Positions 56,501-63,626 of a DNA stretch of 64,000 bases are shown here, one piece after another. The notes beneath the pieces are model-generated. The model saw only the letters and a list, made by a program, of their open reading frames with translations. It made no database searches and was not told where the DNA came from. The stretch comes from Undaria pinnatifida (lineage: Eukaryota > Sar > Phaeophyceae > Laminariales > Alariaceae), in assembly GCA_012845835.1 (NCBI GenBank), contig JABAKD010000007.1:7714566-7778565 (forward strand). Direction: 5' to 3'. Position numbers and translations under genes: made by a program. Every line of letters starts with the position of its first letter. Position 1 is the stretch's first letter.

Positions 56501-58633
56501 GACGATTTTGGGCTAAAGGAGCGAGGCCCCGTCATGTGGGGAAATGCTATTTAGCCGGAAATGTCACCCGCGTATTGTAGCGCTTGTCCGTCAAAATCGG
56601 GGTCCCGCTATAGTGCGGTACCGTCTAGTGCGGGACCCCTTTATAGGGTCATCCCTAGCTGGAGGCTGCGTGTTTGATTCGAACGTTTCTGACCGATTGA
56701 GCTCCTCCTCAAGAGTGCACAACTACAGGTTGGCCAGAAAAAAATTACGAGAAGAGTATGTTCGCTTGAGGACTGGCGCCTGGCGCAACGTTGGTCGGGT
56801 GGGGGACGCGAGTGTGGCTATCTTCGAGGTCACGTTTTGGGTGAGACGTTGAGTTTGTCCTGTTAGGTGCATGCCCCGAGAAAAATCTGGTGCGCCCGCC
56901 AGCGTGGGATGACTGTTTGGTGCGGTGAAAATCGCGGGCATGCTCGTGGTGCATCAGCACACCGGAGTGCTTTGGACCCCGCCTTAGTGCCAGTCTTCAG
57001 CGTGCGCGTACAAAAATCTACTACGTGCAAACATAAACGACCGCAGAAGAAACGGTCACACTGCGTTCGGGGCCCTACGCTGTTTGCTGCGGTAAAGTTT
57101 TGTGCAGCGGGGGCCCCCGGTTCAACCTCGTGGCCCCGCGTTAGTGCAGCCGACGTAACAACGTGTGGCCGCGCTGATCTCAATAAAGAGTAGTTTCTTA
57201 CGCTCTCTTGTTGACCGAGGGCTATGTGGTGGTCTGCAAACATGATAGTTTTCTTAACTTTGTATCCTTCGGTGAATGAATGGGGAAATAAAGCTTACTA
57301 TTTGCAACTAGAAGCCCGTTTGTGGGGACAAAATACTTGGAATTTTTAATAGTAAAGATGGGGGGGGTTGGGGCTCTGAAGGGGTTAGGCTCACCACACT
57401 TCCGCGTATTAGAATGCACGTCGGCGTGTCAATTTAACTCAATTGTATTCGCAATCCAGGGCTAGCTGGGGGGTATCGTTCAGTTACTGCATTAATAGAT
57501 AGGAATAATAACACAATATGGAAAAGCGGCGCCGACGCGAAACAGCCTACCGCCCAGAAGCTGCGCGTGACGAGATCGTTAGGCGAGTCCCGTTAGTGCG
57601 GTACCTCGTAGTTCAGGGCCGCAAATAAAGCCAGAGTCTCGCTCTATCTATAGCGCGGCAGTTTATAGTGCGAGGCCCCGGTTTAAGACGGGGCCCCGGT
57701 TCATGTTGTGCTCCCGCGTTTGAGCGGTACCGTTCGTGCCGGACCCCAGTTTCGTGCGGTGAAAGTCGCTCGTATCGACCTCATCCTGTAGAGTAAACCG
57801 CTATCGCGGGGTAAATCCGGAAACGACCTTGGTGTCGCGGGCATCGTCATCTGGCAAGGAACCGCACTGGCAAAAGTAGGGACACGACTGTAGTGTAACA
57901 CTTGCTGTTATTTCGCCGTGAAACGGGTTGTGATTAACCCAACAGCAGGAGGAGTCTCTCGATCCTGGTAAGCTATCATAGAGATCCCAGCAAGAGTCGT
58001 TGTGGGGCATGATGGGGTGATTTTCGTTGCACATAGTCTATGTGTGTTGCGTGCAGTGCCTAGGGTGCACCATTTACAGGAATTCGTGTTTACCACTACT
58101 AGTTTCTGTGGGCTATTTTCAATCTCGTCTCGACTTTAGAGACGTATGCCCGACAACAGCACACAGGAGGAATTGACCCTGTTCAGAACTAACTGCAAAA
58201 ATGTGTTGCGCGCAATTTCCCAAAAAGTTGGCCCCAACAAACGTATCATGTGGCATAGACAGTTATAATTGCCTTGCACCGGTATAGACTAGTCCTCACA
58301 GCAGTCACTCACCAGCGACTCGTACCCGTCCTCTCTTCCCTCCAACGCCTCCCGGTTGGCTTTCGCAAAGGGCGTCCTCTTGTTATATGTCGTCAAGACG
58401 GTCAAAATGCGTAGGGGTTGCGTCCCGGGCATGTTCCAGCTCCCCTCATCGTCCCAGTCGCTGTCTGCAATATTCACATCCAGCCCCACTTCTTGAGCGA
58501 GCGCTACCGTAGGCCCCCGTCGAGTGCGACCATCCGACGGATAGTGGCAACGAGCGGAGCTCAGTAAAAAAAAAACTAGTACTCGTGCTCGCAGGAGCAC
58601 CCCTCGTGTTCTCAGCATTCTGTCCGGGCGCAA
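29389..58633 (-). CDS. GT31 (Fringe/beta-1,3-glycosyltransferase-like) gene, five exons over ~29 kb
   Basis: Exons in coding order: 58633-58313, 55986-55885, 46075-45965, 37966-37544, 29574-29389. Every junction is phase 0 with GT..AG, giving 380 codons plus TAG. Order of motifs: PLRILTVLTTYNKRTPFAKA (start of the GT-A fold), IFITSDQDDEDVDG and KYGLAHNHRLLGAITE, then EWMAIGDDDTVFLYNRASAF with the metal-binding DDD at residues 157-159. Next come FWSYGGSGTFLSAGLL (258-261) and GWELCAEMFGIGYDTDIQ (302-319), then VLGIHLGIRHLLNDELYTAQ. These are the GT31 landmarks in family order. The product should be a Golgi type II or secreted transferase adding a beta-1,3-linked sugar, probably in wall or glycoprotein glycan synthesis; the sugar is unknown. 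The N-terminus has only a short hydrophobic stretch (VLVFFLLSS), so the start is uncertain and an upstream exon is possible. Introns are 2.3, 9.8, 8.0 and 8.0 kb. The link of exon 5 is the least certain. Confidence 0.75.
30235..30829. mobile_element. MITE-A copy expanded by a 76-bp internal tandem array
   Basis: Starts GCGCGTGCTACGACACACAC, ends CCTCTGTCGCAGCACACGAC. The core CGATTTTGGGTTAAGGAGCC repeats at 30443, 30519, 30595, 30671 and 30747, exactly 76 bases apart. In other MITE-A copies this core occurs once. Confidence 0.8.
31082..32480 (+). repeat. Composite poly-C repeat block
   Basis: Several runs of 10-20 C separate a recurring unit (ATCAAAATCCGCCA.ATTAATAAACACTTC..CAGGATATCACCTCATTATC). 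The unit is tandemly repeated near 31440-31760 and 31760-32040. Related blocks occur at 42435-43200, 51590-52060 (reverse) and 53380-53735. Poly-Pro/poly-Gly ORFs here are compositional. Confidence 0.75.
32484..32738 (+). repeat. R2-type element
   Basis: Head CACAGCTGTCAGATTTTGTC, tail GATCTCACAGCTGGAGTGTA. The two ends share CAGCTGT(C/G)AGAT in inverted orientation. Confidence 0.8.
32739..34186. other. Intron 4 of the GT31 model: no further gene recognised
   Basis: Contains poly-C at 33448-33468 and short unsupported ORFs on both strands. Confidence 0.35.
34187..34448. mobile_element. MITE-B copy, complete
   Basis: Termini CATCCCACGGTAGGGGTTGC and its inverted partner GCAACCCTGCCGTGGGATGG (one mismatch over 20 bases) enclose about 250 bases with no ORF. 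Confidence 0.8.
35092..35368. mobile_element. MITE-A copy
   Basis: Starts GACGCGTGCTCCGATATAGA and ends GCCTCTATCGTAGCACGCAT, with internal CCCGAAATCGTCG and GGCCGTGGGATTTTTC. Confidence 0.7.
35369..36727. other. Intron 4 of the GT31 model: no gene recognised
   Basis: Two short poly-C runs near 35715. A 71-codon plus-strand ORF at 36358 is hydrophobic but matches nothing I know. Confidence 0.35.
36728..37011. mobile_element. MITE-A copy
   Basis: Starts GGTACGATAGAGGCGCACCA and ends ACACCTCTACGGCAACACGCGTC. It contains GGTTTTGGGTTGATGAGCCC. Confidence 0.7.
37277..37395 (-). pseudogene. Decayed duplicate of the 3' end of GT31 exon 4
   Basis: On the minus strand it reads GERCTDVCGIGYDTDVQ, against WELCAEMFGIGYDTDIQ in exon 4. 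A Gly/Ala-rich codon run precedes both. The donor is lost (CAG followed by CT) and TAG follows three codons later. It lies about 200 bases downstream of the intact exon. Confidence 0.75.
37544..37966 (-). CDS. GT31 exon 4 (GGSG and GW..C..DTD blocks)
   Basis: Acceptor CATTCCCAG|GACAAG and donor ATTCAG|GTATAT; 141 codons, phase 0. LRPTWFKTEATRDKHDKEHK leads to FWSYGGSGTFLSAGLLGKVD. A Gln/Glu/Gly/Ser-rich insert (EEQQQGAQQGQKEAEQGGGG) follows before GMGGWELCAEMFGIGYDTDI. The first ~45 residues (LRVDEGCCLDFTHPCNVPP) are unfamiliar. Confidence 0.8.
38240..38830 (-). mobile_element. LINE 3' fragment, second copy
   Basis: On the minus strand it matches the 6952-7490 fragment in pieces across several frames: QPPESIAVATVRKRRVLFAD, then NAAAPSTGISKGRRPGGGG, and the same end AQETEVWAWPSSS (copy 1: AQETKVWVWPSSS). 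It is more decayed than copy 1 and is followed by GGCC..CAATGGCC-like sequence. Confidence 0.65.
39060..40780. repeat. Degenerate palindromic satellite rich in CTTCCATGGAAG
   Basis: About 1.45 kb of dense CTTCCA/TGGAAG words, often as ACTTCCATGGAAGCTTCC, with units of roughly 24-30 bases. It is interrupted by the MITE-A at 39831-40094. The ORFs on both strands are Ser/Thr-rich and compositional. Confidence 0.9.
39831..40094. mobile_element. MITE-A copy inserted in the CTTCC satellite
   Basis: Starts GACCCGTGCCACGATAGAGG, ends CCTTTATCGTAGCATGCGTC. It contains CCGGAGGAAAAATCCCATGG and TTTCCGACGATTTGGGGTTA. Satellite sequence resumes directly on both sides. Confidence 0.8.
41461..41872 (-). 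other. Unassigned ORF with a hydrophobic N-terminal segment, in GT31 intron 3
   Basis: After a TAG the minus frame reads TYLYILACVLAMLLVDSFLY then LGAVVAGCTDTSMLGLGGWG, about 30 mostly hydrophobic residues. Basic unremarkable sequence follows, ending KTEEVTIRQHVKRRGK. An in-frame ATG is at 41805. I recognise no family. It could be an extra exon, a nested gene or chance. Confidence 0.2.
42435..43257 (+). repeat. Composite poly-C repeat block
   Basis: Same unit as 31.1-32.4 kb (CGTTCAAACGCCCCACTTAC, GAGTAATAAACACTTC, AGCCATCCATGACGTAGC), with several C-rich runs. Confidence 0.75.
43258..43520 (+). repeat. R2-type element ending in a (TA)n run
   Basis: Head AGCTGTCAGATTTTGTCCCC, tail GATCTCACAGCTGGAGTGTA, then (AT)n at 43497-43520. 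A partial tail copy (GATGAGTTTCGACGAAATCT...) is repeated at 43588-43660, next to TACCTGGTA at 43575. Confidence 0.8.
44015..44850 (+). repeat. (CTGTA)n pentanucleotide satellite with higher-order repeat
   Basis: About 835 bases of (TGTAC)n. Variant-rich segments (TGTGC, TGCGC, TACGGTTC) at 44131-44270 and 44461-44600 are nearly identical and 330 bases apart. The unit has no stop in any frame, so long ORFs (VLYCT / STVQY) on both strands are expected and not genes. Confidence 0.97.
44915..45075. mobile_element. MITE-A copy, partial
   Basis: CACCATGGCGCCTAGGTATA, then a TTTCGGTTACGGAGCCC core, ending ACACCTATATCGTGGCACAT. Confidence 0.5.
45965..46075 (-). CDS. GT31 exon 3 with the DDD metal-binding motif
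   Basis: Acceptor ATACACCAG|GCATAT, donor CACACAG|GTATGA, 37 codons, phase 0. It encodes AYTRYKGEFEWMAIGDDDTV and FLYNRASAFLSRIDHTQ. DDDT after a hydrophobic strand is the catalytic DxD of GT31. The exon has intact splice sites despite lying about 8-10 kb from its neighbours. Confidence 0.8.
46353..46640. mobile_element. MITE-B copy
   Basis: Starts GAGTCATCCTACGGTAGGAT, contains AAGGCATTCGTTCGCACAAC, ends TGCAACCCCTACCATTTGATGACTC. It lies in intron 2 of the GT31 gene. Confidence 0.7.
47088..47383. mobile_element. MITE-A copy
   Basis: Contains CCCAAAATCGTCGGAAAAAT and GGCCATGGGATTTTTCCTCC, ending GTGCACACCTCCATTGCAGC then ACACGTC. Confidence 0.65.
47398..47690 (+). mobile_element. SINE-B copy with tRNA-like head
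   Basis: The head has an A-box-like GGTGGCGTATCAGGTTATC and a B-box GAGTTCGAGCCCCGCC about 40 bases later. The body (GAAAGCGCGAGAGCGTGAGT, GTGGGAGTGCTGAACCCTAT, ACCTGTGACCACGGCTTGTC) is shared with 50515-50815 and 23560-23770. Confidence 0.7.
47925..48023. mobile_element. MITE-A 3' half
   Basis: TTCCGACGATTTTAGGTCAA, AGGAGCCCCGTCGTTCAG and the end ACCTTTTTATCGTCGAGCAC match the MITE-A right half. Confidence 0.55.
48801..49080. mobile_element. MITE-A copy, complete reference copy
   Basis: Left end ACGCGTGCTACGACAGAGGT. The right end GCACCTCTATCGTAGCACGC is its near-perfect inverted complement. About 280 bases with no ORF; the inner blocks CTTAACCCAAAATCGTCGG and GGCCATGGGATTTTTC are shared with the other copies. 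Confidence 0.85.
49081..49566 (+). repeat. 21-bp satellite (CATACTATTGTTAGTATAGAT)n written as CATACTATTGTTAGTATAGA+T
   Basis: About 23 tandem units of 21 bases with scattered substitutions. ATACTA and TAGTAT within each unit are inverted, so each unit is itself a weak hairpin. The array starts exactly at the right end of a MITE-A copy. Confidence 0.95.
49567..50514. other. No gene recognised
   Basis: Part of GT31 intron 2. TACCAGGTA at 50077 and two nearby CCAGGTAC variants (about 50140 and 50316). Confidence 0.4.
50515..50815 (-). mobile_element. SINE-B copy
   Basis: Minus-strand copy with GTGTGTTCGAGACCCGTCGA, GCACGAGAGCGCGACTTGG, AAAGTGGGAATGCTGAACCC and ACACCTGTGACCACGGCATG, plus a poly-C(G) run at 50558-50572. 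Confidence 0.7.
50970..51385 (-). mobile_element. SINE-A: one full and one partial copy
   Basis: T-arm GTGGGTTCGAATCCCAC on the minus strand (51190-51206) with a perfect five-base stem. A-box-like CAAGTGGTTAAACGGAC lies at about 51278-51294. A second A-box region at 50983-51003 and the body between them show the same tandem arrangement as at 24.4-24.9 kb. Confidence 0.7.
51390..52060 (-). repeat. R2 element followed by composite poly-C block (reverse orientation)
   Basis: Minus strand: R2 head CACAGCTGTCAGATTTTGTC at about 51560-51580, and R2 middle up to 51400. On the far side lies the poly-G/C block with runs at 51980-52045. It is a reverse-orientation relative of 53.38-53.98 kb. Confidence 0.7.
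52061..53120. other. No gene recognised; one R2 tail fragment
   Basis: AACTTCGATCTCACAGCTGGG.TGTATTTTT at 52743-52775 is an R2 end. The rest has no supported feature. Confidence 0.4.
53125..53335 (+). repeat. R2-type element, 5'-truncated
   Basis: From CGCGCACAGACTGACTAAAA to GGAGTGTATTTTAATTTTTA, almost identical to 53790-53975. Confidence 0.8.
53738..54255. repeat. Two complete R2 elements in inverted (tail-to-tail) arrangement
   Basis: The plus copy 53738-53977 and the minus copy 54013-54255 are each ~240 bases and nearly complementary over their full length, with a ~35-base A/T-rich spacer. Composite poly-C sequence precedes the pair (53380-53735). Confidence 0.85.
54256..55884. other. 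GT31 intron 2, 5' part: MITE-A and R2 fragments only
   Basis: R2 tail fragment (minus) at 54635-54720, partial MITE-A at about 55075-55220 (CATGGCCGAGGTAAACAA), and a MITE-A right end at 55740-55862 (CGACGACTTCTGGTTAAGGG ... CACAGCACGCGTC) directly before GT31 exon 2. Confidence 0.5.
55885..55986 (-). CDS. GT31 exon 2
   Basis: Acceptor CCCAAAGACAG|ATCTTT, donor ACAGAG|GTGAGA, 34 codons, phase 0. It encodes IFITSDQDDEDVDGVVDYKY then GLAHNHRLLGAITE, matching the GT31 strand 'FVTD..D' and the helix before the DDD strand. Confidence 0.8.
56043..58312. repeat. GT31 intron 1 with a GC-rich hairpin family around GTGCGGTACCG
   Basis: At 56599-56639, GGGGTCCCGC and GCGGGACCCC are perfect inverted arms around TAGTGCGGTACCGTCTAG. 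Related pieces recur at 57590-57630 (AGTCCCGTTAGTGCGGTACC), 57645-57705 (TAGTGCGAGGCCCCGG, GACGGGGCCCCGG) and 57720-57765 (GAGCGGTACCGTTCGTGCCG). No ORF in the stretch has a recognised domain. Confidence 0.5.
58313..58633 (-). CDS. GT31 exon 1
   Basis: Donor GAGTCGCTG|GTGAGT, phase 0. The conserved part is LRILTVLTTYNKRTPFAKAN followed by REALEGREDGYESL. Upstream the frame stays open to ATG at 58633, but an acceptor-like ATATTGCAG lies just before DSDWDDEGSW (about 58475), so the true exon may be shorter with its start elsewhere. Confidence 0.65.
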
Positions 58634-59466
58634 GTTAAACCCTAGGTTCGGCCATGATGAGGATTGAACTAAGCCGCCGTCCCTCCCCGATGGCCGTTAG
58701 AGCGTCGGCCGAGGTTCGCACGATGCACGGAACGGAAGAGTATTGAAAATGGCGGAGAACGCTCGCCGGCTCTTTGGCAGGGAACGTATGAGCTGTCGGA
58801 TTATTTCAAGGCACACATATGTGTGCACGGTACACAACAAATATGGTATTCGTAGCCACATACATGTTACATTGCATGGAATTGTTTCTTTCCGTTTTGC
58901 CAATATACGTCCGTAGTACTGTTTCAAGATGTAATTCCCACACTTCATTGTATACCTTAAACTACAGGTGCATGTCCCCAAAATGTACTGCACAATATAC
59001 ATACGAATGACAATATGTCACTCGGCAATAAAAAATTAACTTACAAAGAGGGGGGGCGAAATAAACTACACTTTTATTGAGAGTTTTGTAGGAGACCATT
59101 ATTATAGACTAGATTTGCATATTAAATTGTTAATCAAAATGCATTTCTTTGCTGTGTGTTCCACCGATGTAGCAATACTATCGACTAACGTTTTTTCAGA
59201 TCGCATCGGAAATTCCGATATATACATGTAGGAAATCGGATCTGCACACCATGGGATCTGAAAAAAAGCGTCCCGATATATCCGATAAGAACGCGTTACT
59301 TCGAGCGGGAGAGGGTGCGTCACAAAAATGTGTCGTCCACGGTGCAAAGAAAAGCGAACACGTCGAGGTGGGGGCTCACAAGGAAAAAAGTGCGTGTGCC
59401 CTTCGACAGGTACCACGTTTTACCGACCTAGAGTTCCGGATGCCCGCGTCACCTATCGCCCACCGT

Positions 59467-59697
59467 GACGCGCGCTACGATAGCGAGGTAGCACTGGCCG
59501 CCAGATAAATCTTGCATGACGCGTCTCCTTAGCCCACAACCGTGTGGGAATGCCATTATTCTTGTTTAGACAAAGTGTTTTTCGTTTGTTTCCCTGAGCG
59601 ACACGGGTTTGTTCATCGAGTTGCGTTTTCAGGTGGCTCACAAATCGATTGTTGGGCGAGTTCAAAAATTGTTCACCTCTACCGCACCACGGGTCTC
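59467..59697. mobile_element. MITE-A copy
   Basis: Starts ACGCGCGCTACGATAGCGAG and ends GTTCACCTCTACCGCACCACGGGTC. The interior is more diverged than in the other copies. Confidence 0.6.
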
Positions 59698-61820
59698 GCT
59701 CGTATACTGGAATCGGAAAAATATAGCGATCCCGATCCGACCCGGTCCGATCCGATCCGATCCGATAAATATCGGACTACTTATCGGGGCGCATGCTACA
59801 CGACAAAGGTGCACCCCAATTTTGTAGGTTTTCATTTGATGGTATATCGTATCTTAATTAATTCATGCAAATTCCGCCCAACTTTCAACTCTACTTTTTT
59901 TATTCCAGGAGTAAAAGTGCATCCAAACCCGCCGATCCTATTAACAATAATAAAGCCCGAGGCCTAGGCACGCACAACGCAAATGTGTACACAAGCATTC
60001 GTTGTAGTAGTAGTTCTAACGATCGATGTTCGGTGTATAGCTTCCTGCCCGATCACCTTGGAGGAGTTCCGCCAGAGCCAAGAAAATGTGTTGGCCAAAC
60101 AAAACGTGCCACCTCTATAGCCGCACGTTTCACTTCGAAAAGAAAAAAATAAACGCACAATATATCCACCTCCCGACCACCAACAACCTGGACGAAACCG
60201 GCATCATGGGCATAAAAACATTAGTAGTAGTAACGCAAGGCATTCCAACGATGCTGGGCAGCTAGATACCTGAGTTGAGGATCCTCGGAAACGTGCTGCG
60301 TACAACATGGTCCTCACTCGGTGTATATATACACACCTCATCCAACGCCCCGAGCTTGATAAATATTGTGAGCGTACAGCCCGATGAACCAACCCATTGC
60401 CTAGCGATTCAGTAGTTAACAGGGAACTATTAATATTTGTCATGTGCTATTTGGTGATGTACTTCTACTAGGCATGTTGATATTATTTAGCCCTAATAAG
60501 CACACAAGGAAAAATATTGAAAAATTACACAGTATTTTTTTGTGTACTATCAAGAAAGGTACACACTTCCTCGACCGAGGAAGATCCTAGGAATGTACTC
60601 AAAATACCGTACGTCCCTATACCGTAGCACGTATGTGTCACTGGGTCGTTGGTGGCCAGTCAGAAATGTCCTCCCCGCGGCAAAAACTGATAGACTCCTA
60701 TCGGAGCAGGCGTCTGAAGAACCATCGGTCGTTCCATGCCTTTTCGCGCAAGGGAAAAAAGGTTTCCGAGTTTAGTTCTGGCCAAGCTCTGGTTCTGGTC
60801 TGGTCTCTGGTCTGGTTTAATGTCGTGTGTGGCCGTGCATTGTTGAACACTTTTCCGCAACTCGGTTTTTTTTTGCAGGCTGCGAGCCAAGTCGTTAGTC
60901 GACAGCCACACAGCTGAATGCGTTGTTGTTCTGTACCAATATATTGCGAGCTGCGTTGTTCTGACCGTTTGTTCTGACTCGTGGGGGAAAGAGACAGAGG
61001 TTTTGTCCTCGATCACAAGCATCTATGTGCGGTACAGCCTTCTGCGTGTATCAGTTTTTTTAGTCCTCCCGACGACGCCACGTATCGAGAGGTTGAGGTA
61101 AGACACAGAGTATCCCTGCAGGTCGACCAAGTGGACATCATGTCCTCGGGTGTGACTGTCTTCGCAGCTCAGAAGCGGAAGAGAAGCAGCTTGTATTATT
61201 CCCTCAGAATCGAGATTACGAACTGGGACGGGAGGCAAGTGTCTCCGTCTCCTGATATATCCCAAACACAAAACGCCATCCTTACAATTCAAGAACGGCC
61301 TACTACCCATTGGAGGTGGGAAATTGCGGGTATATTCCAAGGCCGTACCATAACGTATCGCAGCTTCAGGCAATACCTTGTCTATCCCGTTTGGATCTGT
61401 CTCTCTTGTTCGACCCCTGCGACGGTATGGTTGGGTCGGAAGGTTTCGGGTGGGGAGCCCCGCGTCAGTCATGAATATGTTTGCCAAAAAGGAGTACACC
61501 CTATCGTAGAATAGCTAGCGTCCCAGTTCCTGTTCAACGGCCAGCACCATGCAGTTCACTACAAAAACAGCGTCTGCCCCCTAGCAATCGTCACTCGCTG
61601 AGCGATTGGAACCCCCCCCCAAGCAAAAGGCTCGCATCCACTCCGGGCAGTAGGTCTGGGCCGCCTAGGCGTACACATAACAACTATATACTGTTAACAA
61701 AGTAAACACTAAGAACTCCATGGACTTTGGATAGCCCCTCGGCTCAGGAGAGTCGTCGATCAGAAACGCTGACCCTGAAAGCGCTACCCCTACAGCGGCA
61801 TGCACGTCAGCTGTGCGGTT
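59698..61820. other. Region between the GT31 gene and the tail-exon cluster; no gene recognised
   Basis: 59730-59770 has a short CGATCC repeat. A 177-codon plus ORF at 60981-61514 and its minus shadow show no family features. Confidence 0.3.
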
Positions 61821-61821
61821 A

Positions 61822-62000
61822 GTAGGCTACAGCAGTAGTCCCACCTAGAAATAGCGCCAAGAGCGCCTTGGGGCAGTTGGGCGCCATGTAAAGAAGGGCC
61901 AGCTGGAGGCGAGACCCGCTCCTCATCTCTTCTCGATGCGCAGCATGGGCTGCATCCTCTCGCAAAACACCGGCGGCGTAGAACGTGTAACGTGCGTAAT
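61822..62000 (-). pseudogene. Decayed copy A of the GT31 terminal exon
   Basis: Minus frame reads YTFYAAGVLREDAAHAAHRE, EMRSGSRLQLALLYMAPNCP and KALLALFLG, aligning with ELYTAQAFKDAADAVHRED, VKWASQ...ILENCPKVLESIW of the exon at 29389-29574. Confidence 0.65.
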
Positions 62001-62648
62001 CCAAACATTACCCACCAGCGCTCACGAGGTTCTAGCACGGCCTAAGAGTGCTACCCGGCGCATGGTCCACTATAGGGGTGCACCACAAAAACCCGAGGCT
62101 CATAACCTGACCATTTTTATACCCCAGCCAAAAGCGAAGTTAAAAGAAAAAATGCACGCTTAACCTTGTTGGGACTTGATAATATGCAGGCGATAGTATA
62201 CTTGGTACATACCAAAGAGCGACGAGCGTGATCTAATCATAAATCAAGCCTCTTAGGAAAAGCTCGAGAGACATCAATGCGAGTGTCGTCGTGCCTCACG
62301 CCTGCCTCACAGCTTCCTGCGTTGCAGTTTCAACACCTATCCTACACCAGCTCTCAGCGCGAACTGCTTCATGTGGCCCCGATGCTGCAGGGATCAGTTC
62401 TTCTTGTCCTCTTTTTTGGCGACTGAAATCCCGAAGGAGTCAGTCATTATAACCCGACTAGCAACCCCACGGCCTTGACCTAACAATACAACAACAAAAA
62501 ATAAAACACAGACTGGATACGTAGCTATTGATAGTTCCTCACTTTGAGCAGCCCAGGCAGTCACGAAAACAATGGTCAGAACGTGCTACCCCTGCGGTAG
62601 TCCCCGTAGTATCCGTCACCCCCATCATGCCTCCACCACGCCTCCGTC

Positions 62649-62910
62649 GACACGTGCCACATATAGAGGTGCACCGCTTTTTTTCGAAGAGGCTTCCTCA
62701 GTTTTGGAGCTCAACACCTTTCTTAACCCAAAAACTGATTTGGAGAAAAGTAAAACTGCTACTGAATGAAAACTCTCATGGCCTAGGTACACGACGAGAA
62801 AATCGGGAAAAAAAAATGCTTATTTCCGACGATTTTGGGTTAAGGAGCCCCGTCCTTCAGGAACAATGTCAGACGAAAAGTGGTCTACATATCTCGTAGT
62901 ATTCGTCCAT
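62649..62910. mobile_element. MITE-A copy next to the tail-exon array
   Basis: Starts CACGTGCCACATATAGAGGT, contains CTCATGGCCTAGGTACACGA and TTTCCGACGATTTTGGGTTA, and ends TATCTCGTAGTATTCGTC. Tail-exon copy B starts within ~50 bases. Confidence 0.75.
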
Positions 62911-62949
62911 CATGACACCAACCACTAATCGTGGCGCGATCGCCCCTAG

Positions 62950-63600
62950 AAAGAAATAGCCCAAAGCGCCTCGGAGCGGCTGTGTGCCATGTAAGAAGGG
63001 CCGATCAGCGAGGCCCTCTTCATGTTTTCTCGGTTCACAGCATCGGCTGCATCCTGGAAAGCATCCGCGGTGTACAGTGCACCAAATAAAATCCAACACA
63101 TCCACCAACGGGAGGTGCCGGCAACGTCTGAACGAGCTATCTCTCTATCGCATTAGAGCAGACGTCACCAACCTCTGTGGGATCGCCCCCGCATAGGAAT
63201 AGCTCAAAACGTCTTCGGACAGCTGTTTGCCATGTGATAAGAACGTCCAGTTAGCGAGACCTACTTCATGTTTTTTCCGGGCGAACAGCATCGGCCGCGT
63301 GCTTTGAAAGAATCGGCGGTGTTCAGCGCATAATTCAATACATTCACCGGCACGGGTTACCGGCAATGCCTGAACGTGCTATCCCTATCGCATGATTGCA
63401 CGCGTCACCCACATCCATGCGGTTGCCTAGGCATAAAAAAAACTTCGAACGCCTTCGGGCACTAGTGTGCCATGTACGAAGGGCCAGTTAGCGAAACCCA
63501 CGTCATGTCCTCTCGGTCCACAGCATCGGACGCATCCTTCGGTGTTCGGCGTATAATCCAACACATCCACCAGTACAGGCTGCCGGCAAGGCTAAGAGAT
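62950..63600 (-). pseudogene. Decayed tandem copies B, C and D of the GT31 terminal exon (~240-bp units)
   Basis: B (about 62955-63085) reads LYTADAFQDAADAVNRENMK then RASLIGPSYMAHSRSEALWA. C (about 63195-63330) and D (about 63435-63560) keep the same core with frameshifts and small losses. Units are 223-245 bases apart. The joints carry CTCTATCGCA...GCGTCAC, similar to the MITE-A right end. Confidence 0.7.
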
Positions 63601-63626
63601 GTGCCTCTATCGCATGGTTGGGCGCG

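Noticed and set aside
58640-58710. tRNA-like sequence (GGATTGAACTAAGCC ... GGCCGTTAGAGCGTCGG)
   Set aside because: A/B-box-like words are present, but I could not fold consistent acceptor and anticodon stems; at most a decayed tRNA-derived piece.
60981-61514. 177-codon plus-strand ORF with a 158-codon minus shadow
   Set aside because: No recognisable motif and no convincing splice signals or codon pattern.
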